DNA from: Petrolisthes cinctipes
Taxonomy: Eukaryota; Arthropoda; Malacostraca; Decapoda; Porcellanidae
Assembly: GCA_033782935.1 (NCBI GenBank)
Contig: JAWQEG010001432.1
Span: forward strand, 405,001-469,000
Direction of reading: 5' to 3'
DNA: 64,000 nucleotides
In this document: positions 12,823 to 25,602 of the stretch, piece after piece
Layout of the letters: the number at the start of each line of letters is the position of its first letter
Numbering within the stretch: position 1 is the first letter of the stretch
Program-made: the position numbers and the translations under genes
The notes under the pieces: model-generated
Told to the model about the DNA's origin: nothing
The model's database searches: none
Seen by the model: only the letters and a program-made list of their open reading frames with translations

Positions 12823-14490
12823 GTACAGATCGCTTCTGGGACCCAAAAATATTGAATTTTCGGGTGTTTTGAACCTCAATTTGGAATGTAAACGGGTACT
12901 GAAGATGCTTGCACATATCGACTTTGGGCACCCAAAATATCGATTTTGAGCATGTTTTTGGCCTGTATTTTGAAAATACTCTAACACAGAGTAGGCATGT
13001 ACAGATCGCTTCTGGGACCCAAAAATATCGAATTTTCGGGTGTTTGGAGCCTGAATTTGAGATATAAACGGGTACAGAAAATGCATGCACATATCGACTT
13101 TGAGCACCCACAATATCGATTTTCAGCATGTTTTGAGCCTGTATCTGAGTAGGCATGTACAGCTCGCTTCTGGGACCAAAAAATATCGAATTTTCGGGTG
13201 TTTTGGGCCTGAATTTGAGATATCGACTTTGGGCACCTAAAATATCGATTTTTAGCATGTTTTGGGCCTATATTTTGAAAACATTCTAGCACTGAGTAGG
13301 CATGTACAAATCGCTTCTGGGACCCTGAAATATCGAATTTTCGGGTATTTTGAGCCTGAATTTGAGATATAAACAAGTACTGAAGATGCATACACATATC
13401 GACTTTTGGGCACCTAAAATATCGATTTTGAGTATGTTTTGGGTCTGTATCTTGAAAACATTCAAACTAGGAGTAGGCATGTACATATCGCTTCTAGGAC
13501 CCAAAAATACCGATTTTTCGGGTGTTTTGAGCCTGAATTTGAGATATAAACGGGTACAGAAGATGCATGCACATATCGACTTTGGACACTTAAAATATCG
13601 ATTTTTAGCATGTTTTGAGCCTATATTTTAAAAATATTCTAGCTCTGAGTAGGCATGTACAGATCGCTTCTGGGACCGAAAAATATCCAACTTTCGGGTG
13701 TTTAGTGGTTGAATTTGAGATATAAACGGGTGCATAAGATGCATACACATATTGACTTTGGGCACCTAAAATATCGATTTTCATCATGTTTTGGGCCTGT
13801 ATCTTAGTAGGCATGTACAGATCGCTTCTGGGACCCCAAAATATCGAATTTTCGGGTGTTTGGAGCCTGAATTTGAGATATAAACGGGTACAGAAGATGC
13901 ATGCACATATCGACTTTGGACACTTAAAATATCGATTTTTAGCATGTTTTGAGCCTATATTTTGAAAATATTCTAGCACAAAGTAGATATGTACAGATCA
14001 CTTCTGGGACCCCAAAATATCGTATTTTCGGGTGTTTTAAGCCTGAATTTGAGATATAAACGGGTACAGAAGATGCATGCACATATCGATTTTGGACACT
14101 TAAAATATCGATTTTTAGCATGTTTTGAGCCTATATTTTGAAAACATTCTAGCACTGAGTAGGTATGTACAGATCGCTTCTGGGACCCCAAAATATCGAA
14201 TTTTCAGGTGTTTTGAGGTTGAATTTGGGATATAAACGGGTGCAGAAGATGCATACACATATCGACTTTTGGGCACCTAAAATATCGATTTTCAGCATGT
14301 TTTGGGCCTGTATATTAAAAATACTCTAACACGGAGTATGCATGTACAGATAGCTTCTGGGACCCCCAAATATCGAATTTTCGGGTGTTTTTGGCCTAAA
14401 TTTGAGATATCGACTTTGGGCACCTAAAATATCGATTTTGAGCATGTTTTGTGTCTGTATCTTGAAAACATTCTTACTAGGTGTAGGCAT
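12823..14490. repeat. Satellite between divergent blocks B and C
   Basis: Monomers begin at 12823, 12999, 13157, 13304, 13481, 13657, 13815, 13991, 14167 and 14344, with spacings of 147-177 bp. The run 13657-14344 has the same order of types as 9758-10445 and 63074-63761, including the 'gcacaaagtagatatg' monomer at 13991. No gene-like content. Confidence 0.8.
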
Positions 14491-15194
14491 GTACAGATCG
14501 CTTCTAGGACCAAAAAATACAGAATTTTCGGGTGTTTTGAGCCTGAATTTGATATATAAACGGGTACAGAAGATGAATGCACATATGGATTTTGGGCACA
14601 TAACATATCGGTTTTCAGCTTGTTTTGGGTCTGTATTTTGAAAATATTTTAATATTCAGTAGGCATTTACAGAACCCTTCTGGGAACAAAAAGTATCGAA
14701 TTTTAAGGTGTTTTAAACCTGAATTTGGGATACAAGCGAGTGCTGATGATTCATGCACATATCGATTTTGGGCACCAAAAATTGCGATTTTCAGCTTATT
14801 TTGAGCCTGTATTTTGAAAATATTCTAATACTGAGTAGGCATGTACAGATCGCTTCTGGGACCCAAAAAAATTAAATTTTCAGGTGTTTTTAGCCTGAAT
14901 TTGGGATATAAACGGGAACAGAAGATGCATGCAGATATCGACTTTGATCACCTATAATATCGATTTTAAGCATGTATTGGCCCTATATTTTGAATTTAAT
15001 CAAGCACTGGGTAAGCATGTACAGAGCGCTTCAAAGACCCAAAAATACCGAATTTTCTGGTGTTTTGAGAATGAATTTGGGATATAAACGGGTACAGAAG
15101 ATGCATGCACATATCGACTTTCTTCACACAAAAAAACGATTTTCAGCATGTTTTGGGCCTATATTTTAAAAATATTCAAGCGCTGAGTAGGCAT
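14491..15194. repeat. Divergent monomer block, copy C (shortened)
   Basis: Monomers begin at 14491, 14667, 14843 and 15019. The 14491 monomer joins an ordinary left part to the 'gatgaatgcacatatgg' right part of the 8879 type. The 14843 monomer runs straight into the 'tattggccctatattttg' end that precedes the 'gggtaagcatg' type, so the 'catgtggag' monomer is missing. Both joins keep the 176-bp register, which fits deletion by homologous unequal exchange. Confidence 0.8.
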
Positions 15195-15720
15195 GTACAT
15201 ATCGCTTTTGGGACTCCAAAATATCGAATTGTCGGGTGTTTTGAGCCTGAATTTGAGATATAAACGGGTACAGAAGATGCATGCACATATCGACTTTAGA
15301 CACTTAAAATATCGATTTTTGGCATGTTTTGAGCCTATATTTTGAAAATATTCTAGCACTGACTAGGCATGTACAGATCGCTTCTGGGACCAAAAAATAT
15401 CGAATTTTCGGGTGTTTTGGGGTTGAATTTGAAATATAAACGGTTGCAGAAGATGCATACACATATTGACTTGGGGCACCTAAAATATCGATTTTGAGCA
15501 TGTTTTGGGCCTGTATCTGAATAGGCATGTACAGATCGCTTCTGGGACCCCAAAATATCGAATTTCCGGGTGTTTGGAACCTGAATTTGAGATATAAACG
15601 GGTACAGAAGATGCATGCACATATCGACTTTTGGGCACCTAAAAAATCGATTTTCAGTATGTTTTGGTCCTGTATTTTGAAAATACTCTAACACGAAGTA
15701 GGCAAGTACAGATCGCTTCT

Positions 15721-15808
15721 GGGACCCCAAAATATCGAATTTTCGGGTGTTTTGAGCCTGAATTTGAGATATAAACGGGTACAGAAGATGCATGCACATA
15801 TCGACTTT
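15721..15808. repeat. Half-monomer 1 (88 bp) of the type monomer
   Basis: First half of the dimeric monomer, from gggaccccaa to catatcgacttt. In the consensus it aligns to the second half, 88 bp against 88 bp without gaps, at about 60 matching positions by hand count. The strongest shared blocks are aaaatatcga near position 9, tgtttt-g-gcctg near position 28, and catg-aca-atcg near position 71. The 147-bp class has lost 29 bp and the 164-bp class 12 bp from this half. Confidence 0.8.
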
Positions 15809-15896
15809 GAACACTTAAAATATCGATTTTTAGCATGTTTTGAGCCTATATTTTGAAAACATTCTAGCACTGAGTAGGCATGTACAGATCGCTTCT
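15809..15896. repeat. Half-monomer 2 (88 bp) of the type monomer
   Basis: Second half of the dimeric monomer, running from the 'acacttaaaatatcgattttt' area to gtacagatcgcttct. It is homologous to half 1 at the same internal offsets. The 158-bp class has lost 18 bp from this half, in the tttgaaaatattctagca stretch. Confidence 0.8.
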
Positions 15897-17871
15897 GGGA
15901 CCCCATAATATATAGAATTTTCATGTGTTTTGGGCCTGAATTTGAGATATCGACTTTGGGCAACTAAAATATTGATTTTTAGCATGTTTTGGGCCTGTAT
16001 TTTGAAAATACTCTAACACGGAGTAGGCATGTACAGATCGCTTCTGGGACCCCAAAATATCGAATTTTCGGGTGTTTTGAGCCTGAATTTGAGATATAAA
16101 CGGGCACTGAAGATGCATGCACATATCGACTTTTAGGCTCCTAAAATATCGATTTTGAGCATGTTTTGGGTCTGTATCTTGAAAATATTCTAACTAGGAG
16201 TAGGCATGTACATATCGCTTCTAGGACCCAAAAATACCGAATTTTCGGGTGTTTTGAGCCTGAATTTAGGATATAAACGGGTACTGAAGATCGACTTTGG
16301 ACACTAAAAATATCGATTTTTAGCTTGTTTTGAGCCTATATTTTGAATACATTCTAGCCCTGAGTAGGCATGTACAGATCGCTTCTGTGACCCAAAAATA
16401 TCGATTTTTCGGGTGTTTTGAGGCTGAATTTTTTATATAAACGGGTGCAGAAGATGCATACACATATTGACTTTGGGCACCTAAACTAGCGATTTTCACC
16501 ATGCTTTGGGCCTGTATTTTGAAAATGCTCTAACTCGGAGTAGGCATGTATAGATCGCTTCTGGGACTCCAAAATATCGGATTTTCGGGAGTTTTAGGCC
16601 TGAGTTTGAGATATCGACTTTGGGCACCTAAAATATCTATTTCTAGCATGTTTTAGGTCTATATTTTGAAAATATTCTAGCACTGAGTAGGCATGTACAG
16701 ATTGCTTCTGGGACCCCAAAATATCGAATTTTCGGGTGTTTTGAGCCTGAATTTGAGATATAAACGGGTACTGAAGATGCATGCACATATCGACTTTGGA
16801 CACTTAAAATATCGATTTTTAGCATGTTTTGAGCCTATATTTTGAAAATACTCTAACTCGGAGTAAGCATGTACTTATCGCTTCTGGGACTCCAAAATAT
16901 CGAATTTTCGGGTGTTTTGAGCCTGAATTTGAGATATAAACGGGTACAGAAGATGCATGCACATATTGACTTAGGACACTTAAAATTTCGATTTTGAGCA
17001 TGTTTTGGGTCTATATTTTGAAAATATTTCAAGCACTGAGTAGGCATGTACAGATCGCTTCTGGGACTCCAAAAAATCGAATTTTCGGGTGTTTTGAGCC
17101 TGAATTTGAGATATAAACGGGTACAGAAGATGCATGGACATATTGACTTTGGGCACCTAAAATATCGATTTTCAGCATGTTTTGGGCGTGTATCTGAATA
17201 GGCCAGTACAGATCGCTTCTGGAACCCCTAAATATCGAATTTCCGGGTGTTTGGAACCTGAATTTGAGATATAAACTGGTACAGAAGATGCTTGCACATA
17301 TCGACTTTTGGGCACCTAAAAGATCGATTTTCAGTATGTTTTGGGCCTGTATTTTGAAAATACTCTAATATGGAGTAGTCATGTACAGATCGCTTCTGGG
17401 ACCCCAAAATATCGAATTTTCGGGTGTTTTGGGCCTGAATTTGAGATATCGACTTTGGGCACCTAAAATATCGATTTTTTGCATGTTTTGGGACTATATT
17501 TTTTAAAATTTTCTAGCAGTGAGTAGGCATGTACAGATCGCTTCTGGGACCCCAAAATATCGAATTTTCGGGTGTTTTGACCCTGAATTTGATATATAAA
17601 CGGGTACTGAAGATGCATGCATATATCAACTTTGGGCACCTAAAATATCGATTTTGAGCATGTTTTGGGTCTGTATCTTGAAAACATTCTAACTAGGAGT
17701 AGGCATGTACATATCGCTTCTAGGACCCAAAAATACCGAATTTTCGAGTGTTTTGAGCCTGAATTTAAGATATAAACGGGTACAAAAGTACGACTTTGGA
17801 AACTAAAAATATCGATTTTTAGCATGTTTTCAGCCTATATTTTGAAAAAATTTCTAGCACTGAGTAGGCAT

Positions 17872-18053
17872 GTACAGATCGCTTTTGGGACCCAAAAATA
17901 TCGAATTTTCGGGTGTTTTGAGGTTGAATTTGAGATATAAACGGGTACAGAAGATGCATGCACATATCGACCTTTGGGCACCTAAAAGATCGATTTTCAG
18001 TATACAGTAATTTGGGCCTGTATTTTGAAAATACTCTAACACGGAGTAGGCAT
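17872..18053. repeat. Long (182-bp) monomer with a short insertion
   Basis: The usual cagtatgttttgggcc junction reads 'cagtatacagtaatttggg' here. The same insertion occurs near 19516, 22137 and 41427, and a variant ('tatacagtgttttggg') near 19997. It is a useful marker for monomers that share a recent ancestor. Confidence 0.75.
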
Positions 18054-18555
18054 GTACAGATCGCTTTTGGGACTCCAAAATATCGGATTTTCGGGAGTTT
18101 TAGGCCTGAATTTGAGATATCGACTTTGGGCACCTAAAATATCTATTTTGTAGCATGTTTTGGGTCTATATTTTGAAAATATTCTAGCACTGAGTAGGTA
18201 TGTACAGATCGCTTCTGGGACCCCAAAATATCGAATTTTCGGGTGTTTTGAGCCTGAATTTGAGATATAAACGGGTACTGAAGATGCATGCACATATCGA
18301 CTTTTGGGCACCTAAAATATCGATTTTTAAGTATGTTTTGGGTCTGTATCTTGAAAACATTCTAACTAGGAGTAGGCATGTACTGATCGCTTCTAGGACA
18401 CCGAAATACCGAATTTTCGGGAGTTTTGATCCTGAATTTGAGATATAAACGGGTACAGAAGATGCATGCACATATCGACTTTGGACACTTAAAATATCGA
18501 TTTTTAGCATGTTTTGAGCCTATATTCTGAAAATACTCTAACACGGAGTAAGCAT

Positions 18556-20850
18556 GTACTTATCGCTTTTGGGACTCCAAAATATCGAATTTTCGGGTGT
18601 TTTGAGCCCGAATTTGATATATAAACGGGTACTGAAGATGCATGCACATATCAACTTTTGGGCACCTAAAATATCGATTTTGAGCGTGTTTTGGGTCAGT
18701 ATCTTCAAAACATTCTAACTAGGAGTAGGCATGTACATATCGCTTCTAGGATCCAAAAATACCGAATTTTCGAGTGTTTTGAGCCTGAATTTAAGATATA
18801 AACGGGTACAGAAGATCGACTTTTGACACAAAAAATATCGATTTTTAGCATGTTTTGAGCCTATATTTTGAATACATTCTAGCACTGAGTAGGCATGTAC
18901 AGATCGCTTCTGGGACCGAAAAATATCGAATTTTCGGGTGTTTTGGGGTTGAATTTGGAATATAAACGGTTGCAGAAGATTCATACACATATTGACTTGG
19001 GGCACCTAAAATATAGATTTTCAGCATGTTTTGGGCCTGTATCTGAATAGGCATGTACAGATCGCTTCTGAGACCCCAAAATATCGAATTTCCGGGTGTT
19101 TGGAACCTGAATTTGAGATTTAAACGGGTACAGAAGATGCATGCACATATCGACTTTTGGGCACCTAAAAGATCGATTTTCAGTATGTTTTGGGCCTGTA
19201 TTTTGAAAATACTCTAACACCGATTATGCATGTACAGATCGCTTCTGGGACCCCAAAATAACGAATTTTCGGGTGTTTTGAGGTTGAATTTGGGATATAA
19301 ACGGTTGCAAAAGATGCATACACATATCGACTTTGGGCACCTAAAATATCGATTTTCAGCATGTTTTGGGCCTGTATCTGAGTAGGCATGTACAGATCGC
19401 TTCTGGGACCCCAAAATATAGAATTTCCGGGTGTTAGGAACCTGAATATGAGATATAAACGGAAACAGAAGATGCATGCACATATCGACTTTGGGAACCT
19501 AAAAGATCGATTTTCAGTATACAGTAATTTGGGCCTGTATTTTGAAAATACTCTAACACGGAGTAGGCATGTACAGATCGCTTCTGGGACTCCAAAATAT
19601 CGGATTTTCGGGTGTTTTGGGCCTGAATTTGAGATATCGACTTTGGGCTCCTAAAATATCTATTTCTAGCATGTTTTGGGTCTATATTTTGAAAATATTC
19701 TAGCACTGAGTAGGCATGTACAGATCGCTTCTGGGACCCAAAAATATCGAATTTTCGGGTGTTTTGAGCCTGAATTTGATATATAAACGGGTACTGAAGA
19801 TGCATGCACATATCGACTTTTGGGCACCTAAAATATCGATTTTCAGCATGTTTTGGGCCTGTAATTTGAAAATACTCTAACACGGAGTAGGCATGTACAG
19901 ATCGATTCTGGGACCTCAAAATAACGAATTTTCGGGTGTTTTCAGCCTGAATTTGAGATATAAACGACTTTGGGCACCTAAAAAATCGATTTTCAGTATA
20001 CAGTGTTTTGGGCCTGTATTTTGAAAATACTCTAACACGGAGTCTGGGACTCCAAAATATCGGATTTTGGGGTGTTTTGGGCCTGAATTTGAGATATCGA
20101 CTTTGGGCACCTAAAATATCTATTTCTACCATGTTTTGGGTCTATATTTTGAAAATATTCTAGCACTGAGTAGGCATGTACAGATCGCTTCTGGGACCCC
20201 AAAATATTTTGGGGGGTACTGAAGATGCATGCACATATCGACTTTTGGGCACTTAAAATATCGATTTTTAAGTATGTTTTGGGTCTGTATCTTGAAAACA
20301 TTCTAACTAGGAGTAGGCATGTACTGATCGCTTCTAGGACCCCGAAATACCGAATTTTCGGGTGTTTTGATCCTGAATTTGAGATATAAACGGGTACAGA
20401 AGATGCATGCACATATCGACTTTGGACACTTAAAATATCGATTTTTAGCATGTTTTGAGCCTATATTTTGAAAAATACTCTAACACGGAGTAAGCATGTA
20501 CATATCGCTTCTGGAACTCCAAAATATCGAATTTTCGGGTGTTTTGAGCCTGAATTTGAGATATAAACGGGTACAGAAGATGCATGCACATATTGACTTT
20601 GGACACTTAAAATATCGATTTTGAGCATGTTTTGGGTCTATATTTTGAAAATATTCTAGCACTGAGTAGGCATGTACAGATCGCTTCTGGGATTCCAAAA
20701 TATCGAATTTTCGGGTGTTTTGAGCCTGAATTTGAGATATAAACGGGTACAGAAGATGCATGCTCATATCGACTTTTGGGAACCTAAAAGATCGATTTTC
20801 AGTATGTTTTGGGCCTGAATTTCGAAAATACTCTAACACGGAGTAGGCAT
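18556..20850. repeat. Patchwork satellite with rearranged monomers
   Basis: Monomers begin at 18556, 18733, 18897, 19055, 19232, 19390, 19571, 19718, 19895, then 20178, 20321, 20498 and 20674. The stretch 18556-19231 resembles the 1000-bp 6-mer of 38.5-41 kb. Between 19895 and 20178 two monomers are shortened: one has 'gatataaacgactttggg' (about 25 bp missing), and the next has lost the gtacagatcg mark completely ('acacggagtctgggactcc' near 20034). Confidence 0.8.
20178..20320. repeat. Truncated 143-bp monomer with perfect palindrome
   Basis: After 'gcttctgggaccccaaaat' the sequence jumps to 'attttggggggtactgaag', losing the tcgaattttcgggtg to gatataaac portion. The junction makes the perfect 18-bp palindrome ccccaaaatattttgggg at 20197-20214. 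No other monomer I read has this deletion. It could be a hairpin-mediated deletion or an assembly or sequencing artefact. Confidence 0.7.
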
Positions 20851-21850
20851 GTACATATCACTTCTGGGACTCCAAAATATCGAATTCTCGGGTGTTTTGA
20901 GCCTGAATTTGATATATAAACGGGTACTGAAGATGCATGCACATATCAACTTTTGGGCACCTAAAATATCGATTTTGAGCATGTTTTGGGTCTGTATCTT
21001 GAAAACATTTTAACTAGGAGTAGGCATGTACATATCACTTCTAGGATCCAAAAATACCGAATTTTCGAGTGTTTTGAGCCTGAATTTAAGATATAAACGG
21101 GTACAGAAGATCGACTTTTGACACTAAAAATATCGATTTTTAGCATGTTTTGAGCCTATATTTTGAAAACATTCTAGCACTGAGTAGGCATGTACAGATC
21201 GCTTCTGGGACCGAAAAATATCGAATTTTCGGGTGTTTTGGGGTTGAATTTGGAATATAAACGGTTGCAGAAGATGCATACACATATTGACTTGGGGCAC
21301 CTAAAATATCGATTTTCAGCATGTTTTGGGCCTGTATCTGAATAGGCATGTACAGATCGCCTCTGGGACCCCAAAATATCGAATTTCCGGGTGTTTGGAA
21401 CCTGAATTTGAGATTTAAACGGGTACAGAAGATGCATGCACATATCGCCTTTTGGGCACCTAAAAGATCGATTTTCAGTATGTTTTGGGCCTGTATTTTG
21501 AAAATACTCTAACACCGATTAGGCATGTACAGATCGCTTCTGGGATCCCAAAATAACGAATTTTCAGGTGTTTTGGGCCTGAATTTGAGATATCGACTTT
21601 GGGCACCTAAAATATCGATTTTTAGCATGTTTTGGGCCTATATTTTGAAAATATTCTAGCACTGAGTAGGCATGTACAGATCGCTTTTGGGACCCCAAAA
21701 TATCAAATTTTCGGGTGTTTTGAGCCTGAATTTGAGATATAAACGGGTACTGAAGATGCATGCACATATCAACTTTTGGGCACCTAAAATATCGATTTTG
21801 AGCATGTTTTGAGCCTATATTTTGAAAACATTCTAGCCCTGAGTAGGCAT
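20851..21850. repeat. Stray 1000-bp 6-mer unit, matching 40001-41000
   Basis: Monomers begin at 20851, 21028, 21192, 21350, 21527 and 21674, with spacings 177, 164, 158, 177, 147 and 177. This matches the unit at 40001-41000 in both spacing and private variants: 'ttctaggatccaaaaatac', 'gaagatcgacttttgacac', 'aacaccgattaggcatg' and 'attctagccctgag'. The offset is 19150 bp and alignment is collinear for at least 1 kb. Confidence 0.82.
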
Positions 21851-24800
21851 GTACAGATCGCGTCTGGGACCCAAAAATATCGAATTTTCGGGTGTTTTGA
21901 GGTTGAATTTGGGATATAAACGGTTGCAAAAGATGCATACACATATCGACTTTGGGCACCTAAAATATCGATTTTCAGCATGTTTTGGGCCTGTATCTGA
22001 GTAGGCATGTACAGATCGCTTCTGGGACCCCAAAATATCGAATTTCCGGCTGTTAGGAACCTGAATTTGAGATATAAACGGAAACAGAAGATGCATGCAC
22101 ATATCGACTTTGGGCACCTAAAAGATCGATTTTCAGTATACAGTAATTTGGGCCTGTATTTTGAAAATTCTCTAACACGGAGTAGGCATGTATAGATCGC
22201 TTCTGGGTCTCCAAAATATCGGATTTTCGGGTGTTTTGGGACTGAATTTGAGATATCGACTTTGGGAACCTAAAATATCTATTTCTAGCATGTTTTGGGT
22301 CTATATTTTGAAAATATTCTAGCACTGAGTAGGCATGTACAGATAGCTTTTGGGACCCAAAAATATCGAATTTTCGGGTGTTTTGAGCCTGAATTTGATA
22401 TATAAACGGGTACTGAAGATTCATGCACATATCGACTTTTGGGCACCTAAAATATCGATTTTTAAGTATGTTTTGGGTCTGTATCTTGAAAACATTCTAA
22501 CTAGGAGTAGGCATGTACTGATCGCCTCTAGGAGCCCGAAATACCGAATTTTCGGGTGTTTTGATCCTGAATTTGAGATATAAACGGGTACAGAAGATGC
22601 ATGCACATAGCGACTTTGGACACTTACAATATCGATTTTTAGCATGTTTTGAGCCTTTTTTTTTTAAATACTCTAACACGGAGTAAGCATGTACATATCG
22701 CTTCTGGGACTCCAAAATATCGAATTTTCGGGTGTTTTGAGCCTGAATTTGAGATATAAACGGGTACAGAAGATGCATGCACATATTGACTTTGGACACT
22801 TAAAATATCGATTTTGAGCATGTTTTGGGCCTATATTTTGAAAATATTCTAGCACTGAGTAGGCATGTACAGATCGCTTCTGGGACCCCAAAATATCGAA
22901 TTTTTGGGTGTTTTGAGCCTAAATTTGAGATATAAACGGGTACAGAAGATGTATGCACATATTGACTTTGAACACTTAAAATATCGATTTTTAGCATGTT
23001 TTGAGTCTATATTTTGAAAACATTCTAGCACTGAGTAGGCATGTACAGATCGCTTCTGGGATCCCAAAATATCGAATTTTCAGGTGTTTTGGGCCTGAAT
23101 TTGAGATATAAACGGGTACAGAAGATGCATGCACATATCGACTTTTGGGCTCCCAAAATATCGATTTTAAGCATGTTTTGGGTCAGTATCTTGAAAACAT
23201 TCTTTCTAGGAGTAGGCATGTACAGATCGCTTTTGGGACCCCAAAATACCGAATTTTCGGGTTTTTTGAGCCTGAATTTGAGATATAAACGGGTACAGAA
23301 GATGTATGCACATATCGACTTTGGACACTTAAAATATCGATTTTGAGCATGTTTTGAGCCTGTATTTAGAAAATACTCTAACACGAGGTAGGCATGTACA
23401 GATCGCTTCTGGGACCTCTAAATATCGAATTTGCAGGTGTTTTGTGCCTGAATTTGAGATATAAACGGGTACAGAAGATGCAAGCACATATCGACTTTTG
23501 GGCACCTAAAAGATCGATTTTCAGTATGTTTTGGGCCTGTATTTTGAAAATACTCTAATATGGAGTAGTCATGTACAGATCGCTTCTGGGACACTAAAAT
23601 ATCGAATTTTCGTTTGTTTTGGGCCTGAATTTGAGATATCGACTTTGGGCACCTAAAATATTGATTTTTAGCATGTTTTGGGACTATATTTTGAAAATAT
23701 TCTAGCAGTGAGTAGGCATGTACAGATCGCTTCTGAGACCCCAAAATATCGAATTTTCGGGTGTTTTGATCCTGAATTTGATATATAAACGGGTACTGAA
23801 GATGCATGCACATATCAACTTTGGGCACCTAAAATATCGATTTTGAGCATGTTTTGGGTCTGTATCTTGAAAACATTCTAACTAGGAGTAGGCATGTACA
23901 TATCACTTCTAGGACCCAAAAATACCGAATTTTCGAGTGTTTTGAGCCTGAATTTAAGATATAAACGGGTACAAAAGTACGACTTTGGACACTAAAAATA
24001 TCGATTTTTAGCATGTTTTGAGCCTATATTTTGAAAAAAATTCTAGCACTGAGTAGGCATGTACAGATCGCTTCTGGGACCCAAAAATATCGAATTTTAG
24101 GATGTTTTGAGGTTGAATTTGAGATATAAACAGGTACCGAAGATGCATGCACATATCGACTTTTGGGCACCTAAAAGATCGATTTTCAGTATGTTTTGGG
24201 CCTGTATTTTGAAAATACTCTAACACGGATTAGGCATGTACATATCGCTTCTGGGACTCCAAAATATCAAATTTTCGGGTGTTTTGAGCCTGAATTTGAG
24301 ATATAAACGGGTACAGAAGATGCATGCACATATTGACTTTGGGCACTTAAAATATCGATTTTCAGCATGTTTTGGGCCTGTATCTGAATAGGCCAGTACA
24401 GATCACTTCTGGGACCCCAAAATATCGAATTTCCGGGTGTTTGGAACCTGAATTTGAGATATAAACGGTTACAGAAGATGCATGCACATATCGACTTTTG
24501 GGCACATAAAAGATCGATTTTCAGTACGTTTTGGGCCTGTATTTTGAAAATACTCTAATACGGAGTAGGCATGTACAGATAGCTTCTGGGACCCCAAAAT
24601 ATCGAATTTTTGGGTGTTTTGGGCCTGAAATTGAGAAATCGACTTTGGGCACCTAAAATATCGATTTTTAGCATGTTTTGGGACTATATTTTGAAAATAA
24701 TCTAGCACTGAGTAGGCATGTAAAGATCTCTTCTGGCACCCAAAAATATCGAATTTTAGGGTGTTTTGAGGTTGAATTTGAGATATAAACGGGTACAGAA

Positions 24801-25602
24801 GATACATGCACATATCGACTATGGACATTTAAAATATCGATTTTAAGCATGTTTTAAGCCTAAATTTTGAAAACATTCTAGCACTGAGTAGGCATGTACA
24901 GATCGCTTCTGGGACCCAAAAATATCGAATTTTCGAGTGTTTTGGGGTTGAATTTGAGATATAAACGGGTACAGAAGATGCATGCACATATCGACTTTTG
25001 GGCACCTAACAAATCGATTTTTAGTATGTTTTGGGCCTGTAATTTGAAAATACTGTAACACGGAGTAGGCATATGGAGATCGCTTCTGGAACCTCAAAAT
25101 ATCAATTTTCGAGTGTTTTGAGCCTGAATTTGAGATATAAACGGGTATTGAAGATGCATGCACATATTGACTTTTGGGCATTAAAAATATCGATTTCGAG
25201 CATGTTTTTGGTCTGTATCATGAAAACATTCTAACTAGGAGTAGGCATGTACAGATCGCTTCTAGGACCCCGAAATAACGAATTTTCGGGTGTTTGGAGC
25301 ATGAATTTGATATATAAACGGGTACAGAAGATGCATGCACATATCGACTTTGGTCACTTAAAATATAGATTTTTAGCATGTTTTCAGCCTATATTTTGAA
25401 AACATTCTAGCACTGAGTAGGCATGTACAGATCGCTTCTGGGACCTCAAAATATCGAATTTTCGGGTTTTTTCAGCCTGAATTTGAGATATAAACGGGTA
25501 CTGAAGATGCATGCCCATATTGACTTTTGGGCACCTAAAATATCGATTTTAAAGTATGTTTTGGGTCTGTATCTTGAAAACATTCTAACTAGGAGTAGGC
25601 AT
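21851..25602. repeat. Patchwork satellite region
   Basis: Monomers begin at 21851, 22009, 22190, 22337, 22515, 22691, 22867, 23043, 23220, 23396, 23573, 23720, 23896, 24061, 24238, 24396, 24573, 24720, 24896, 25073, 25249 and 25425. Relatives of the 836-bp unit are recognisable around 22515-22866 and 23573-23895. The part 24720-25249 matches 26601-27131 at an offset of about 1881 bp, including the rare 'gtaggcatatggagatcgc' monomer at 25073. Confidence 0.8.

Larger units (their letters stand above)
15721..15896. repeat. Representative full-length 176-bp monomer
   Basis: This copy is close to the consensus and is given as the type example, starting at gggaccccaaaatatcg and ending just before the next ggga. 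In order it holds an AT-rich block with an atcgaatttt core, the gtgttttgagcctg block, gagatataaacgggtacag, gatgcatgcacatatcgac, a second aaaatatcgattttt core, a second tgttttgagcct block, a tattttgaaaacattctag block, and gagtaggcatgtacagatcg. The consensus has about six CpG sites per monomer. The choice of start is arbitrary for a tandem repeat. I chose it because it splits the monomer into its two related halves. Confidence 0.9.
15195..18555. repeat. Patchwork satellite region
   Basis: Monomers begin at 15195, 15371, 15529, 15706, 15882, 16031, 16208, 16372, 16548, 16695, 16871, 17048, 17206, 17383, 17531, 17707, 17872, 18054, 18202 and 18380. All length classes occur without a stable local period. 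The run 16871-17706 is a diverged relative of the 836-bp HOR plus one extra 158-bp monomer. Monomer 17872 is 182 bp long because of a small 'tatacagtaattt' insertion near 18001. Confidence 0.8.

Noticed and set aside
14972..15169. Plus-strand short reading frames of 60-100 codons
   Set aside because: Same cause. They recur wherever two monomers happen to keep frame, and they overlap minus-strand frames in the same repeat.
15721..15896. CENP-B-box-like site near atcgaattttcggg
   Set aside because: The box core TTCGnnnnAnnCGGG is not met on either strand. On the plus strand the TCG and CGGG elements are at the wrong spacing. On the minus strand TTCGATATTTTGGGG misses the central A and the C of CGGG.
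20197..20214. Rho-independent terminator or hairpin RNA at the palindrome
   Set aside because: No transcription unit is nearby, the palindrome has no loop and the context is satellite. It is a by-product of a deletion.
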